Below, piece by piece: positions 36,492 to 47,344 of a stretch of 64,000 nucleotides of DNA. Made by a program: the position numbers and the translations under genes. The stretch is from Fremontodendron californicum. Its lineage: Eukaryota > Streptophyta > Magnoliopsida > Malvales > Malvaceae. The stretch is from contig JAULJL010000028.1 of assembly GCA_030761205.1 (NCBI GenBank), positions 15,365,001-15,429,000 of the forward strand, written 5' to 3'. The stretch's first letter is position 1. Every line of letters begins with the position of its first letter. The notes under the pieces were generated by a model, which saw nothing but the letters and a program-made list of their open reading frames with translations, was not told the origin of the DNA and did not search any database.

Positions 36492-36788
36492 TTAAAAGCG
36501 AAATTCATCCCTCTCAAAAGTAGAATTTAATAATGATTTGAATGGGTCAATGGGATAAATCTCTATGAATTCCTTGTTGTTAGCACTATTTATCACATCT
36601 ACTAGCTTTGGCTGTTGGTGGGGAACAGGTTGTGGTGGTGGGTCACACTGGATCCATTCTTCTTGAACTTTTTCAACTTCTTTTTCACCCACTTTTTCTT
36701 CTTCAATAGGATTGTTTGGTGGTGGGTCACATTGAATCCATTCTTCTTGAGCTTTCACAAATTCTTCTTCAATAAGCTCGGTTGGCAA
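36492..36788 (-). CDS. short ORF with repeated EEWIQCDPPP motif
   Basis: 98 codons, coding strand minus, directly downstream of the gag fragment. It carries two copies of EEWIQCDPPP, at residues ~15-24 and ~43-52, in an acidic context. It resembles the low-complexity acidic tail seen downstream of gag in some Athila relatives. I do not recognise a domain. It may be the degenerate end of a longer polyprotein. Confidence 0.4.
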   Translation of the reverse strand: MPTELIEEEFVKAQEEWIQCDPPPNNPIEEEKVGEKEVEKVQEEWIQCDPPPQPVPHQQPKLVDVINSANNKEFIEIYPIDPFKSLLNSTFERDEFRF

Positions 36789-36851
36789 TTCAGGCTCTTT
36801 GCTATCCTCTTTTATCTCTTGTTCAATCCCAAGTGTGTTGGCGTTATAATG

Positions 36852-37403
36852 CTATTGTTCACCTGGTTTGAAATTATATTCAATGTCACCTAGAAGAGTT
36901 TCTTGAGGGCAATTGTTAAAGGCATTGACAAGCTGGTTCATTTGTGTTTCAAGACTCCTAAATGTTGCCGCTCGACTCTGAAGTAATGCCTTTTGACTTT
37001 GAAGTTCTGCTTCTTGACTTTGAAGTAATGTTGATTGCTCCTGAATGATAGTGTTTGTTCTTGCCATGAACTGCATAAACATCTCTTCCAATGAAGGATT
37101 CGTTACTAGAACCGGTGCTTGAGCTTGTGATGAGAACTCAAAAGGATATGCTTGATTGTCTGAATATGAGGACCATTGATTGTTGTTCCAAGAAAAATTT
37201 TGGTGATCTCCCCAACCTGGATTGTAGTTGTTGGAATAGAAATTATTCTGCTGAATATTATAGTTTCCAACATATTGCATTGATTCAGCATAGGTTGGGC
37301 ACCAATCACTATGATGTCTACCCCCACAGAGTTCACAAATTTCAAACAGGCTTTGGACAGAAGGTACACACAAAGTGTCAAGTTTCTTGTTAAGTGTAGC
37401 CAC
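36852..37403 (-). pseudogene. Athila-like gag, C-terminal part
   Basis: 184 codons. It holds a CCHC-type zinc knuckle, CELCGGRHHSDWC, then an Asn/Tyr/Trp-rich stretch (YNPGWGDHQNFSWNNNQW) characteristic of Athila gag, and a heptad-like Gln-rich segment (LLQSQEAELQSQKALLQSR). The capsid-forming N-terminal gag domain is missing. The upstream frame near 37400-37460 is broken, so the protein cannot be complete. Confidence 0.75.
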
Positions 37404-37567
37404 TTGTGCAGATAAAGCATTGATTGCATCCCGTTTATAATCTCACATAGTGCATCCAAATCAACAAAGCCTGAAAATAAAGAAAAATAAAGTTTAAATT
37501 AAAAAAAATAAAGTTTAAATTAAAACTAAGGTTGTTTGGTATTAATATTAACAAAAATAATAAACAA

Positions 37568-37585
37568 TTCCCAGTAACGGCACCA
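37568..37585 (-). other. primer binding site (tRNA-Asp type) of the Athila-like element
   Basis: The coding strand reads TTGGTGCCGTTACTGGGAA shortly after the LTR end. It is a diverged form of the TGGCGCCGTTGCCGGGGA site found intact in the second Athila-like element at 55302. Confidence 0.75.
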
Positions 37586-37591
37586 AAAACT

Positions 37592-39083
37592 TGTTGTCAG
37601 ATTTCACTACGCAAGTGCACGTATCGCAAACAAGTAATAACGTGGAAGTAAAGTGTCGAACCCATGAGGAATTGCTAAATTCGTTAAGTACTAAAATTAA
37701 CACAACTTAATCTTATCTAAACAATTAATTAAAGATGGTAATTGAAAACTAAATTAAACGAAACTAATACTGAAAGAGAGTAAATTAAAAAGGATGAATT
37801 CAATTAATTATAAAAGCCTAGGATTACAACTTCCCTCAACACTTCGCTTGAAACTCTCTCTACCTCTTCATTGATTAATGAGCCTGAGTTGTTAACCTAG
37901 AGTTCTATCTTATTTATAAGCATCTGTCGATGGTCTCATAAAAATACCCTTCTTAACCAATTAACTATATGTCTATGATAATTGAATTAAAGAAGAACTC
38001 ATTAAGCTTAGGCTCTAACAATGGTTACACATGACAAGTAAGTATATTTCTACCCTACCTGCAGATCAACTCATCCTAATAAATGAATATGAAACATGTG
38101 TCATTCAATCCATGTCTAACACTAAACTCCCTATGTCTAGTTGTATTTAGGTTAACAAATCAATCTAATCGGTGATCAAGCAATTAGAAGCATTAAGAAC
38201 AAGAATGAACAAACAACTCAACTAACCATTAAATCAAGCTAGAGAGAGAAAGTAAATTCAAACTATGTGTTGAGTTCCATTGAAATCCTAGTAAAAGAAA
38301 TTTAGTTCATGATAATTAATGAAAACAAATATTCAAATAGTTTCACCATCATCAACAACACAAGAAAAATAAAGAAAAGAAAAGAGAAAACTAAGAGTTG
38401 TCAGTTCTTAAATCTTCAATCTTCACAAATCTTCCAATCTTCTTGAGAGAATTTTGATGGCAACTATCTTCTTGAGAGAATTAGGTTTGTAGGTATCTAA
38501 TCCCCCCTTATTTTAGCCTAAAAAACTCGTATTTAAAGTGTCCAAGGCCCCCTGGAGTCCGAAACTTCTCTTGCAAGCAACCCAAGTAAGCTACAAGCTT
38601 TTTTTTTTTTCCCGTAACTACTGTTCACGTGTGGCACTGCAGTGCCAGCTTTGGACGCCGCGGCGCCACTACTACTGCCTCCTTGTTGGTTCCACCATTT
38701 TCTCATACTTCATCAGTTGATTTGGATGAGCAAATCTTGTCCGATTTTGACGAGTCTTAGACCATTGTAAAGGTATGGAAGTCAGCTTCAAAAATCAAGA
38801 AGGAAGTTTTCTCAAATTAAGACTTTAAGATCATATTATCCTTAAAACAAGCTCCGGAGGTCGAATTTGTCTACTCATTGCTTTGCATTGTTTTTCATCG
38901 TTTTGCACCTCGAAGCTCCAGACACCTTGGACCTATTAAAACACATAAATAATGATTAAATAACTATTTTTAAACATAAAATGGATAAATAAAATAAAAC
39001 TAAAACTAATCAAATCCTAATAAAAGCCTCAAAGACTTAACCAATTTAAATGCATAAAATAACTATATTTTCTAGAGTTATTA
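37592..39083 (-). repeat. Athila-like LTR (5' LTR)
   Basis: 1492 bp, partner of 33330-34913. The outer end reads gagttatta, with one base changed from the expected gagttatca. It is followed directly by the target duplication ATATC. Confidence 0.88.
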
Positions 39084-39318
39084 ATATCTTCGCCATTAGG
39101 TTTTGCAATAGGGACTAATTAGGATGTTCTGAATAGGCTGCTCGTCGGTGGCCATGTTCAATTGAATTTGCTGAAGGATTCATAGTTCATCTCTATCATT
39201 CCCGAGCCATGTGACTCCCATGTGATTGCTATTTGTAGTCAACATGTAAAACAATCATTCATTAATGCATTAGAACATAGTATACTGGCAGTTAACGCAA
39301 ACTTATGCTTTGTTAGAG

Positions 39319-39590
39319 GGGCACCAATTGCAGGTTCCGCAGTTGATCAAATTAAGCCGTTTGTCGGCTATGGAAGTCTGGGGTACCCTTTTGGCATGAT
39401 CACCTCTATCCTTTTTGGACGATAACACAAAGCCATCCTGCAATCCCCGAAACAGGAACTCTTTGCCATAGGAACTCGGGATGGATTTACGAGCGTGAAA
39501 CAGCTCAAAAACAAGCTTAATTCTGCAGCAGGACGCCTGCTTAGATGCTCAGATGGTGAATCTTATCCTTGAATTTTATTGCCTCATTGG
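39319..39590 (+). pseudogene. alpha/beta-hydrolase-like pseudogene, second exon
   Basis: Follows an acceptor (gttagag|gggcacc) that is in phase with exon 1 and gives GSSAG-APIAGSAVDQIK. It continues GYGSLGYPFGMITSILFGR and, after an in-frame TAA, HKAILQSPKQELFAIGTRDG and FTSVKQLKNKLNSAAGR. The segment normally following (the catalytic-His region) is deleted, and the tail AQMVNLILEF appears in another frame. These defects, with those of exon 1, make it a pseudogene. Confidence 0.78.
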
Positions 39591-39749
39591 AGGACATGCA
39601 GCAAGTTGTTAGACTAGTGCTTGATGAATTACTGTGAAATTTGCTTCCTCAAGCTCTGTTTTTGTGTTTGTTTATGCTGATTTTTACATATTTGTGTAAT
39701 TTGCAGGAAACTAGACCTATGGTTTCCGTGCTGTCTGATCAAAATGAAA

Positions 39750-41063
39750 GGGTTAATATATAAATTAGCTCTTGTACTTTAGGCTTTTTATCTGTTTGGT
39801 ATTTAAAGAATTGTTTTTGTCACTTTGATACTTGAACTTTCATTCTATCAATCACATTGGCCCTTTGCCTTAACACCGTTAGTTAAAAGCTGAGTAGGCA
39901 AAAAAACACCCAATCAGAGCTTGACACGTGGCAAAACTGACACATCATTAGTGTCACGTCATCATATAATAAGAAAATTCAAAAAAATTCAAAAAATTCA
40001 AAAAAAGAATCAAAAAAATTAAAAAAAAATAAATTTTTTTAAAAAAAATCAGAATTAAAAATTTTAAAATCCATTTTTTAAAAGAAATTATAAAATAAAA
40101 ATAAAAAACCAAAATTCAAAATAAATTATAAATTATAAAAATTGAAAACTTTATCTATATATATATATATATTTAAAAATCTCTAAAAATTAAAAAATAA
40201 GAAAAAGAAATTTGAATATTTTTAATAAAAATGAAAAAAAAATCTATTTTTAAAATTTAAAAATCTATTTTTTTTAATTTCGAATTTTCATATATATTAT
40301 AAATAAAATAAAACAAAAATCAAAACAAATTATAAAATTGAAAACTTTATATATATATATATTTAAAAATCTATAAAAATAAATTTAAAAATAAAAAAAA
40401 TAAGAAATAAGAAAAAAAAAATCTGAATATTTTTAATAAAAATGAAAAAATAAAAGTTTCTATTTTTAAATTTTAAATTTATATATATATTTTTAATTTC
40501 AAATTTTCATATATATTTTTTTAATTTGAAATTTCTATATTTTAAAAAATTATTTTTTATTTTTCTTTTTTATTTTGAATTTTTTAAATTTATCTTTTGA
40601 TTTTTTATAATTTTATAATTTCTAATTTTTTTTTTAAATTTAAAATTTTGATTAAAAAAAAAAGAAATCAGTTTTTTTTTTATAATTTTTTTTTTTTGAA
40701 TTTTTTTTTAAAAAAATGTGATTTTCAAATATTTAATTTTGATTTTAAAAAATTATTTTTTTTTTTATTTTTTATAATTTTTTTATTTTTATAATTTTTT
40801 TTTGAATTTTTTTGGATATTTTTTGAATTTTTTTTGGATTTTTTTCTTATATGATGATGTGACACTAATGATGTGAGAGTTTTTGCTACGTGTCAGCCTT
40901 TGATTGGTTGTTTTTTGCCTAGTCAGCCATTAACTAACGGTGTTAGGGGAAAGGGCTAATATGATTGACGGGATCAAAGTTCAAGTACCAAAGTGACAAA
41001 ATTTTATTCAGATACCAAACGGACAAAAAGCATAAAATACAAGGACTAATTTATATATTAACA
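39750..41063. mobile_element. long-TIR non-autonomous element (MULE-like), 1314 bp
   Basis: The ends are inverted repeats of at least ~200 bp (gttaatatataaattagctc at the left, complement of aaggactaatttatatattaac at the right), including 'acgtggcaaaactgacac' type words. The centre (40000-40850) is extremely AT-rich and largely self-complementary. The element is flanked by a perfect 10-bp direct repeat caaaatgaaa (39740-39749 and 41064-41073). Target duplications of 9-10 bp and long TIRs point to a Mutator-like family. It lies just 3' of the hydrolase pseudogene. It has no coding capacity. Confidence 0.85.
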
Positions 41064-41089
41064 CAAAATGAAAACATGCATCCTACTTA

Positions 41090-41690
41090 GTCTAGACCTA
41101 TTCATGAATCGAATTGTGCCGCAATTCAACCCAACCTTGGATTAGCTCGGATCGGACCGATTTACTATTCATAATATTAATAAATAATTAAAAATTATTT
41201 TTATATTAATATTTATATATTTTTATAATTAAATTTAAATAAAAAATTATTTTTATTAATTAAACTATGATTGGACTGATAAGCTCGAATCAATAAAACT
41301 CCTACTCAAACTTGGTCCAATACGAGTTGGATTGACAAGCCGAACAAATTGCTGGATCCTTGAGCAGATCATCCTTGCTGCAAACCAAATAAGACTTGGC
41401 TGCAAACCAAATAAATAAGGAGAGAGGATAAAGCAAACAAAATGAATACTTATAAACTTCTAAATGGTCAGAGATATTAATTAGCATTTAAAAAATCAAT
41501 AATACAATCATTTTACTAGCTTAGAGTTAAATTAAAGTTACAATAAGAGTAAATCCGATGACCCAGATAACTAAAAATATTTATGAACCAAAGAAAGGTC
41601 AAAGGATAAAACAAGATGCAAGCACTTGAGGCAGACCCTACTGCTACTGCTACCGCTACTGGTAATGGATATACAAAAGCTGTGGCTAAA
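41090..41690. other. intergenic DNA, degenerate repeat, no gene seen
   Basis: 41090-41340 is another degenerate 'gctcggatcggaccg'-type repeat like those at 28150 and 28690. The rest is AT-rich without a recognisable frame. Confidence 0.45.
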
Positions 41691-41701
41691 ATCGAATGTC
41701 A

Positions 41702-41885
41702 TTAATCCCACCATCTTGCTGTGAAGACTATCTATCTCTGGTCAGTCATTTATTGCCATCAGACCCTTCAATCATCCTACCTTCACCCATCTCATCGTAC
41801 TGCCGTTTTCTCCATGCTCTTTCTTCATCCATTGATTGCCCTTGTGAGAATCGACGCTCTCCTCCATCTGCTTTTAAGCCACACA
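41702..41885 (-). other. exon-like open segment of unknown origin
   Basis: On the minus strand a pyrimidine-rich stretch ending AAAAGCAG (acceptor-like, about 41872) is followed by an open segment of about 45 codons. It includes FSQGQSMDEERAWRKRQYDE and a terminal TGA near 41736. It is less AT-rich than its surroundings and could be a terminal exon fragment of a duplicated gene. No partner exon was found, and I do not recognise the family. Confidence 0.25.
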
Positions 41886-42034
41886 AATAAATAAATAAAA
41901 ATAACAAACAAATGGCATTTCTTTCTTCACAATAAAGCTATAAAACCTCTTCACTGTTTTGAGCCACATGCCCCCATATATAATTCAGGTAATTAAAACT
42001 CTCTTGCCGGCATATGAGAGGTCACATAAGCTTT

Positions 42035-42446
42035 AAACATGTCACAATCTCTCTTTTTTTTTTCATCATGCTGCTGTTTAAGTTGCAGGAACAGAAGTTG
42101 AATATTGGGGCAGGCTTACCTGTCCAAAGACCGGATTACCCGTCTGACCCAAAAACCCGACCCGTATTGGTCGGGCCTGGATAGGGATTACTTCAATTCA
42201 GGCCAACTCAGCTTGAATTACTAATTAATTATAAGTATATAAACATGTCACAATCTCTCTTCTTTTTTCATCATGCTGCTGTTTAAGTTGCAGGAACAGA
42301 AGTTAATTGACAAGTTGAATAATCAGGCAGGCTTACCTATCCAACGACCAGACTACCCACTTGGCCCGATAGGCTCGGCTCGTATTGAACAGAACTTGGA
42401 CAGAAATTTTTCCAGTTAGGCCCAACCCAGTCCGAATTACTATTTA
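42035..42446 (+). repeat. 206-bp tandem duplication
   Basis: 'aaacatgtcacaatctctct' recurs at 42035 and 42241. Each copy continues with catcatgctgctgtttaag and a diverged cccgaccc/ggcccga repeat. The copies differ enough to be an old duplication. Confidence 0.75.
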
Positions 42447-42821
42447 TTAATAAAAAAATATTTTTTATTTAAACTTAGTTATAAAAATATAAAAATAAAA
42501 AATAAATTTTTAAATAATAATACAGGCTTTCGCGCTAGGTCAAGCCGGGCTTGGGTAAGGAGTGTCAAAAAATCAGGCCACGGCCCATGGACCACTTAAG
42601 ACAGAAACTATGATATACATGCTGTATTCTCCCCTGTTTGAAATTTGTTCATCACATTCATTCTTATAAGAAAGGTAATGGGGAGGAAAACAATAATTAA
42701 TTGAAATTTTGTACACCTTTGACACAGGTAAATTGAACATCCAAAAGCTACAATTAGATTATACAACAGATGATGATGCATCCTTATTTTAACTATTATT
42801 ATATAGCATAATTATATGTAA

Positions 42822-45800
42822 TTAGTTATTACCACTTTCAACGTCAGATGCATCTTCAAGCCTCGCAATTGCATCAACTAGGGCTTGTTCATGCTCCTAC
42901 AATGACGAATATCCATCATGATTGCTGCAATAGCTGATGTAAGAACAATGCAAGAAAATCATTAGAAGATAATACTTACTTTCAGAACTTTCTTTGCTTT
43001 CTCAATCTCTATGGGATCAGGATGGCTTGCACCAAAAACTTTTTCCACCTGTTCAAAATTCCCACAATTAGGAAAAAAAGGGCACACCACACGTGAGAAT
43101 TGCAGTCTATTACATGATCTTCCAATAGCAATTATACCTCCTTAATTAGAGTATCTGTATGAAGTATCTCAATATCACCCAAAACCTTTTTCCCAACACC
43201 GTTTTGCGTCAAAGGAAAATCTTTTTTGGCCTGACCCTTTAAACTCCCCCTACCTCTTCCTGCTCCTGCAACCCCACCACCACGAGCCATGGATTTCTTA
43301 ATCCCATGGCCTGGTCCAGGGCGACCACCTCTACGGGATATTACAGGATCATCACCTTCCCATCTAATATCTTCAGGAGATATCTGCCATTATATATATA
43401 TATATATATAACAAATCAGTGGATGGCAGGAAAGCATAATCCAAAGGACTTTTTCTAATGTTGTACTGTATGATCGAAAAGGACTGGATAAATAAAATGC
43501 CATTTTTAGTTTCTTGCTGCTCTTATGAGCATCAAGGAAAAAAAAGTACAAACAGATGGTAAAGGACGTCCTAGGAAGTAACAAAGACAATGAGACATGT
43601 TACAATTATCAAAATTACCACTTCAGCATGCAATAATACAAGCTTAGCACAAAGTTATTATGTATGATCTTAGATACAACAGTTCCAAACATGGACCCAA
43701 TCCTTGGAATGTAATGCACAAACCTTAATAGGGAAAGGCTTTAAAGAGCTCACGCGGATTATGCCTACCTTGGCTACTGGCGAAGATGGAGTAAATTTAC
43801 TTAACCAAAGCCATACCTGAGTGACTTAGGAAGCGGCTTTGTCTTAGCTTTTCTACCTTCTGCCCGATCCTTTCATGGAGGAAGGGCTTCGTACCGTACT
43901 CGAGCTTTGGATCAATAAGTGCTAGTGCTAGCGCGCAATGATAATAGTGGGGGCAAATTGTCAAGATATGCAGACGGTTGATGAAATTGGTAGGTAATGA
44001 AACTTGAATTTAGTTATATTTGGAACAACAACTTGAAATATATTACTGTACCACATGATCCTTATTTTTAGTAGATATACCAAAATACATGCAAGAGTAA
44101 CTTGGGAACCTACTAAATTTTATAATTCCCATACATAAAATGGTTGCAAATTCATGAAAATCATATTGATCATAGGCTACGCTTGACAATATACTGCAAC
44201 TCTATGAGATATAATTATATAAACCATATCTGTGGAAGAATATGGTTCAAGACACAAGGATAGACAAGCACATAAATTCTGCAATGACTGATGAATGGCA
44301 TAAAAGTTCCCGAGAAACATATGCTACAAGCTTAAAAGTTAAATGGTACGTAACATACTAACTGAAGGTAAATCAGATCATACAAAGCAATAATACATTG
44401 TATGAAATAGCATTAAAATACAACAATTCTACCTCTTTGAGATTGACCCATTCCCAGGTTTCATCTGCCGAATTAATATCATAAACCAAAGCATGCCGCC
44501 CCTATCAACATGGAAACATAGGATTATAAAGAGCTCCATTGATTAACAGGTTACTGTATTATTAACTGTGAGATATACCTCAACTGGGTTATAGTCAGTT
44601 ATAACGGCCTCATAGAAATGGTTGTCTTCAGGCCACCTTGTCCAAACTTTCCTTCCAATTAACGGATCATATGGTGCTGCTTCAGCAGCATTTGTTGCAA
44701 AGGCCCCCGAAGAAATACAATTAGGAGCCTGGGGTCTTCCAGGAGGACCTGTGGAAGGGTACTGAGTCGACTTCATTGAGGATGCAGCAAAAGATACATC
44801 ATCAGTAAATGATGAAAATAGAATATGCATATCTCATTCATTAACTTTTCTCATGTCTCTTGAAACGAATTAACTCACTGATTTTGACTTCTTGCTCTTT
44901 GCTCCTGAGGGAGGACCCCGTCTCAAGGCCGATGAAGATGGTTTCATAGATGGATGCAATGCAGGAGATGGTGCACCCATAGATAATGAAGCTACAGATT
45001 GTGACGTTTTTTGCTTCTTGCGTGATCCTGATACTGTAGGACTAGGTAAAGGGTCATGAATAGGCTGACTGGTACTGAGCATTCCAGGTTGGAGCCCACT
45101 CACCGTTCTCCATTCCCTAACAGCAATGATTGATCATAGTTCCCATTAAAATTTAGAGATGACCAGAAATCATTAGATATTTAATAAAAGCTGCTCAGCA
45201 GAGCATGCATTAGTATAATCAGACCTTATCCTCCGAATGATGTCATCAGCATTAACCCTCAATAAAACTTCCCTATGTTCCTCATCTGATACTCTCAACT
45301 CCTTTCTGAGTTCAGTAATTAAACTTTCCTTCTCCTGAGAGGGACAAGATATTTGGTTTATAGCTTTAAAACCTATGACATAATCTTTATGGGATAAATT
45401 ATTGAATAAATTTTTTTGACAAATACCCAAGTTAAAGCATCTGACTGAGCTTTGAAGGCCCGTAAGACCGAACAGTATGCTTCCTGCTCAATGAGATGGA
45501 TTTGAGTTTCCATGTCGCCATGCATCCGAGGCAAAGGAGCAGAACCTACAACTGCTGATCTTCCATTCCCCGCAGCAGTGCGACCGCCTCTTTGAAACCT
45601 ATTCTGATGTGAAGGAGGGAGGTCATCATCTGTTCCTGCAGTTGTTTCAGCCCAGAAAGATTCATTATTTTAATTAAGCTTCTAGGATGTTGCAATGCAA
45701 GGGTTCGAAAGTAATAATGAAATCTTTTTACCATTTCTAAACCCCTTATTACCAAAAGAAATCTGATTAGATACAGAATCTTTCATAAAGTTACCAGCTG

Positions 45801-46333
45801 TTATATTGTTTCTTTAAACCGCTCATTAATAAACATTTTAGAACACTTCCAAACAATGTAGAAATTGCAACATTGAGAAAGAGAAACCTTCGTTACTCCG
45901 ACTCTTCATTTTCCGTAAGTACCCGTGTCCGACACCCATGTCCGACACATATTCGGATAAGGGTATGGGGGTATGATCCTCCAAATATATGGAAAAACTT
46001 AGAAAAAATTGAGCATACCCGTGTCAGACACATACTTGTATCCAACACTTACCCCCGAGTCCGAGTAACATAGAGAGAAACAAAGTGTGAGAAAAAGGGA
46101 GCTTGAACCTTTTGTGAATACAAGGTACTTTTAGATTGAATAGCAAGGTTCCATGAACCCTAGATATTCACTCAAGATTAACCAAGGTAGTAACTTTTGC
46201 ATCAATTAACCAAGCTGAAGAAACCAAGTTCTTTCCATCTCAAAATCATCAAATTTACGGGGAAAAAGAAAGACAAACTGAAATAAAACTTTTAACTGAA
46301 CTCACCACTACTATCAGAAAGCGCATAGTCCAT
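42822..46333 (-). CDS. EML: EMSY-like (EML) protein: ENT + Agenet/Tudor domains, 9 coding exons
   Basis: A putative chromatin reader of the plant EMSY-LIKE family (known roles in immunity, flowering and seed development in Arabidopsis). Coding exons on the minus strand: 46333-46306, 45635-45427, 45334-45225, 45116-44879, 44770-44579, 44501-44433, 43383-43138, 43048-42980, 42896-42822. All have GT-AG borders and join in phase to 411 aa; the start of the fifth (44770) could instead be 44761. The ENT domain covers about residues 49-118 (METQIHLIEQEAY, LITELRKELRVSDEEHRE, ADDIIRRIREW). The Ser-rich linker has GSRKKQKTSQSVASLSMG. The Agenet domain is about 228-295 (DPLIGRKVWTRWPEDNHFYE, ALVYDINSADETWEWVNLKE). 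The C-terminal GVGKKVLGDIEI and EKAKKVLKEHEQALVDAI look like a coiled coil. No disabling change was seen. A MITE sits in the intron after the first coding exon. Confidence 0.93.
43720..43950. other. GC-richer, organelle-like patch in an EML intron
   Basis: Within the intron 43384-44432, about 230 bp (for example cctttcatggaggaagggct and ccgtactcgagctttgg) is clearly GC-richer than the flanking intron. It resembles plant mitochondrial DNA in texture. The assignment is tentative. Confidence 0.25.
45888..46073 (+). mobile_element. hAT-like MITE, copy C, inside an EML intron
   Basis: 186 bp, same orientation and family as copy A (ttactccgactcttcatttt ... gagtccgagtaacatag). It is flanked by a perfect 8-bp direct repeat agagaaac (45880-45887 and 46074-46081). 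It lies in the intron between the first two coding exons, about 230 bp from the acceptor side exon border at 46306. Confidence 0.85.
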
Positions 46334-46397
46334 GACAGCTCCTTCAAAATTCAATCTTCACTAAATGCTTTGAACCAATAGAAGAACCAGAAGCAAG

Positions 46398-47344
46398 CTG
46401 CAAAATTGTTGAGAAAGACAAGGTACAAATACCTGGAAACAATAAAAATCCAAAGAAGTCGTAAATTCAGCTAAATGAGAACATCAATCAACTAAACTAG
46501 CTAAAAACTCACTATTCTAATTTTTTGTTCTACAAGAATCAACAACAATAGATTATCAAAATAAACCCTAGCTGAACGCAAGATCCTTATAATATGCCTT
46601 TAAAATTATTAAGCATAGAAGTTCTAATTGTAACTTTTAGCTTCAAAGTCAAACTAGCTATGGAATCAGTAAGATCAAAAGAATGTGATAGTGTTTTCGG
46701 TGTTTTACGAGTTTAAATTTGTGATTTAGGTTTTTGGCTTAATGAGTTTGCCTTAGTTACTGCTCCTAATTATGCATCAATACGCCAATTATTGAGGTAT
46801 CAACTAGTTGCTATTATTTCTACTTGTTTTTTTTGCTTGTATAAGCACCTTTGGACACGAAAGCAAATAATATGTTGAAACATTACAAATTTACTCTTTT
46901 TGAAGAAGAAATACATGATTTTTTACTTTTACATAGAACAATTATGTTAGGATTGACATTGTATTTTAGTCATTTGGTAATTTTTAGTACAGTGATGATT
47001 TCGCTTTTATTATTTACTTTTACTCTGTAGCAACTTGCTTTTCATGAAGCAAAAGGCAAATAGCCAAAAATCAAAGAAACATGAATTCAAGCAAATTCGT
47101 TGAAACAAAACCCTAATTCCCAAAAGTAAGATCTTAACTAAGAAGATAATTCAAAGATACAAACTTTCTATTCAAAATTAAGCATCACAATTTTTTAACC
47201 AGTCTTGCCGCCTTAAAACTAAACCGAAAAAGTATATACTAAAAAATCAATTTTAAGTCAAATTCATCAAATAGAAACCCTAAATTCATAAAATTACTCT
47301 CCTAAAATTACTCAAAGAAAATCAAAAAAATCTTACAAGCTCAC
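46398..47344 (-). other. EML: EML leader intron
   Basis: AT-rich intron between the 5' UTR exon and the first coding exon. No gene or repeat was recognised inside. Long leader introns are common in plant genes and can raise expression. Confidence 0.6.

Larger units (their letters stand above)
32881..39083 (-). mobile_element. rearranged gag-only Athila-like retrotransposon
   Basis: Four blocks: an inverted partial LTR (32881-about 33311), a full LTR in minus orientation (33330-34913), an internal region (34914-37591) and a second full minus-orientation LTR (37592-39083). The whole is flanked by ATATC (32876-32880 and 39084-39088), so both outer ends are the U3 start of an LTR (TGATAACTC). 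The primer binding site (tRNA-Asp type) and the polypurine tract TTAAGTTTGGGGGTG lie where expected for minus orientation. The internal region encodes only the C-terminal part of gag and a short extra ORF. No protease, RT or integrase is present, so it is non-autonomous. Confidence 0.8.

Noticed and set aside
45546..45755. 69-codon minus-strand frame near EML
   Set aside because: It overlaps an EML coding exon in a different frame. The spliced EML frame explains the region.
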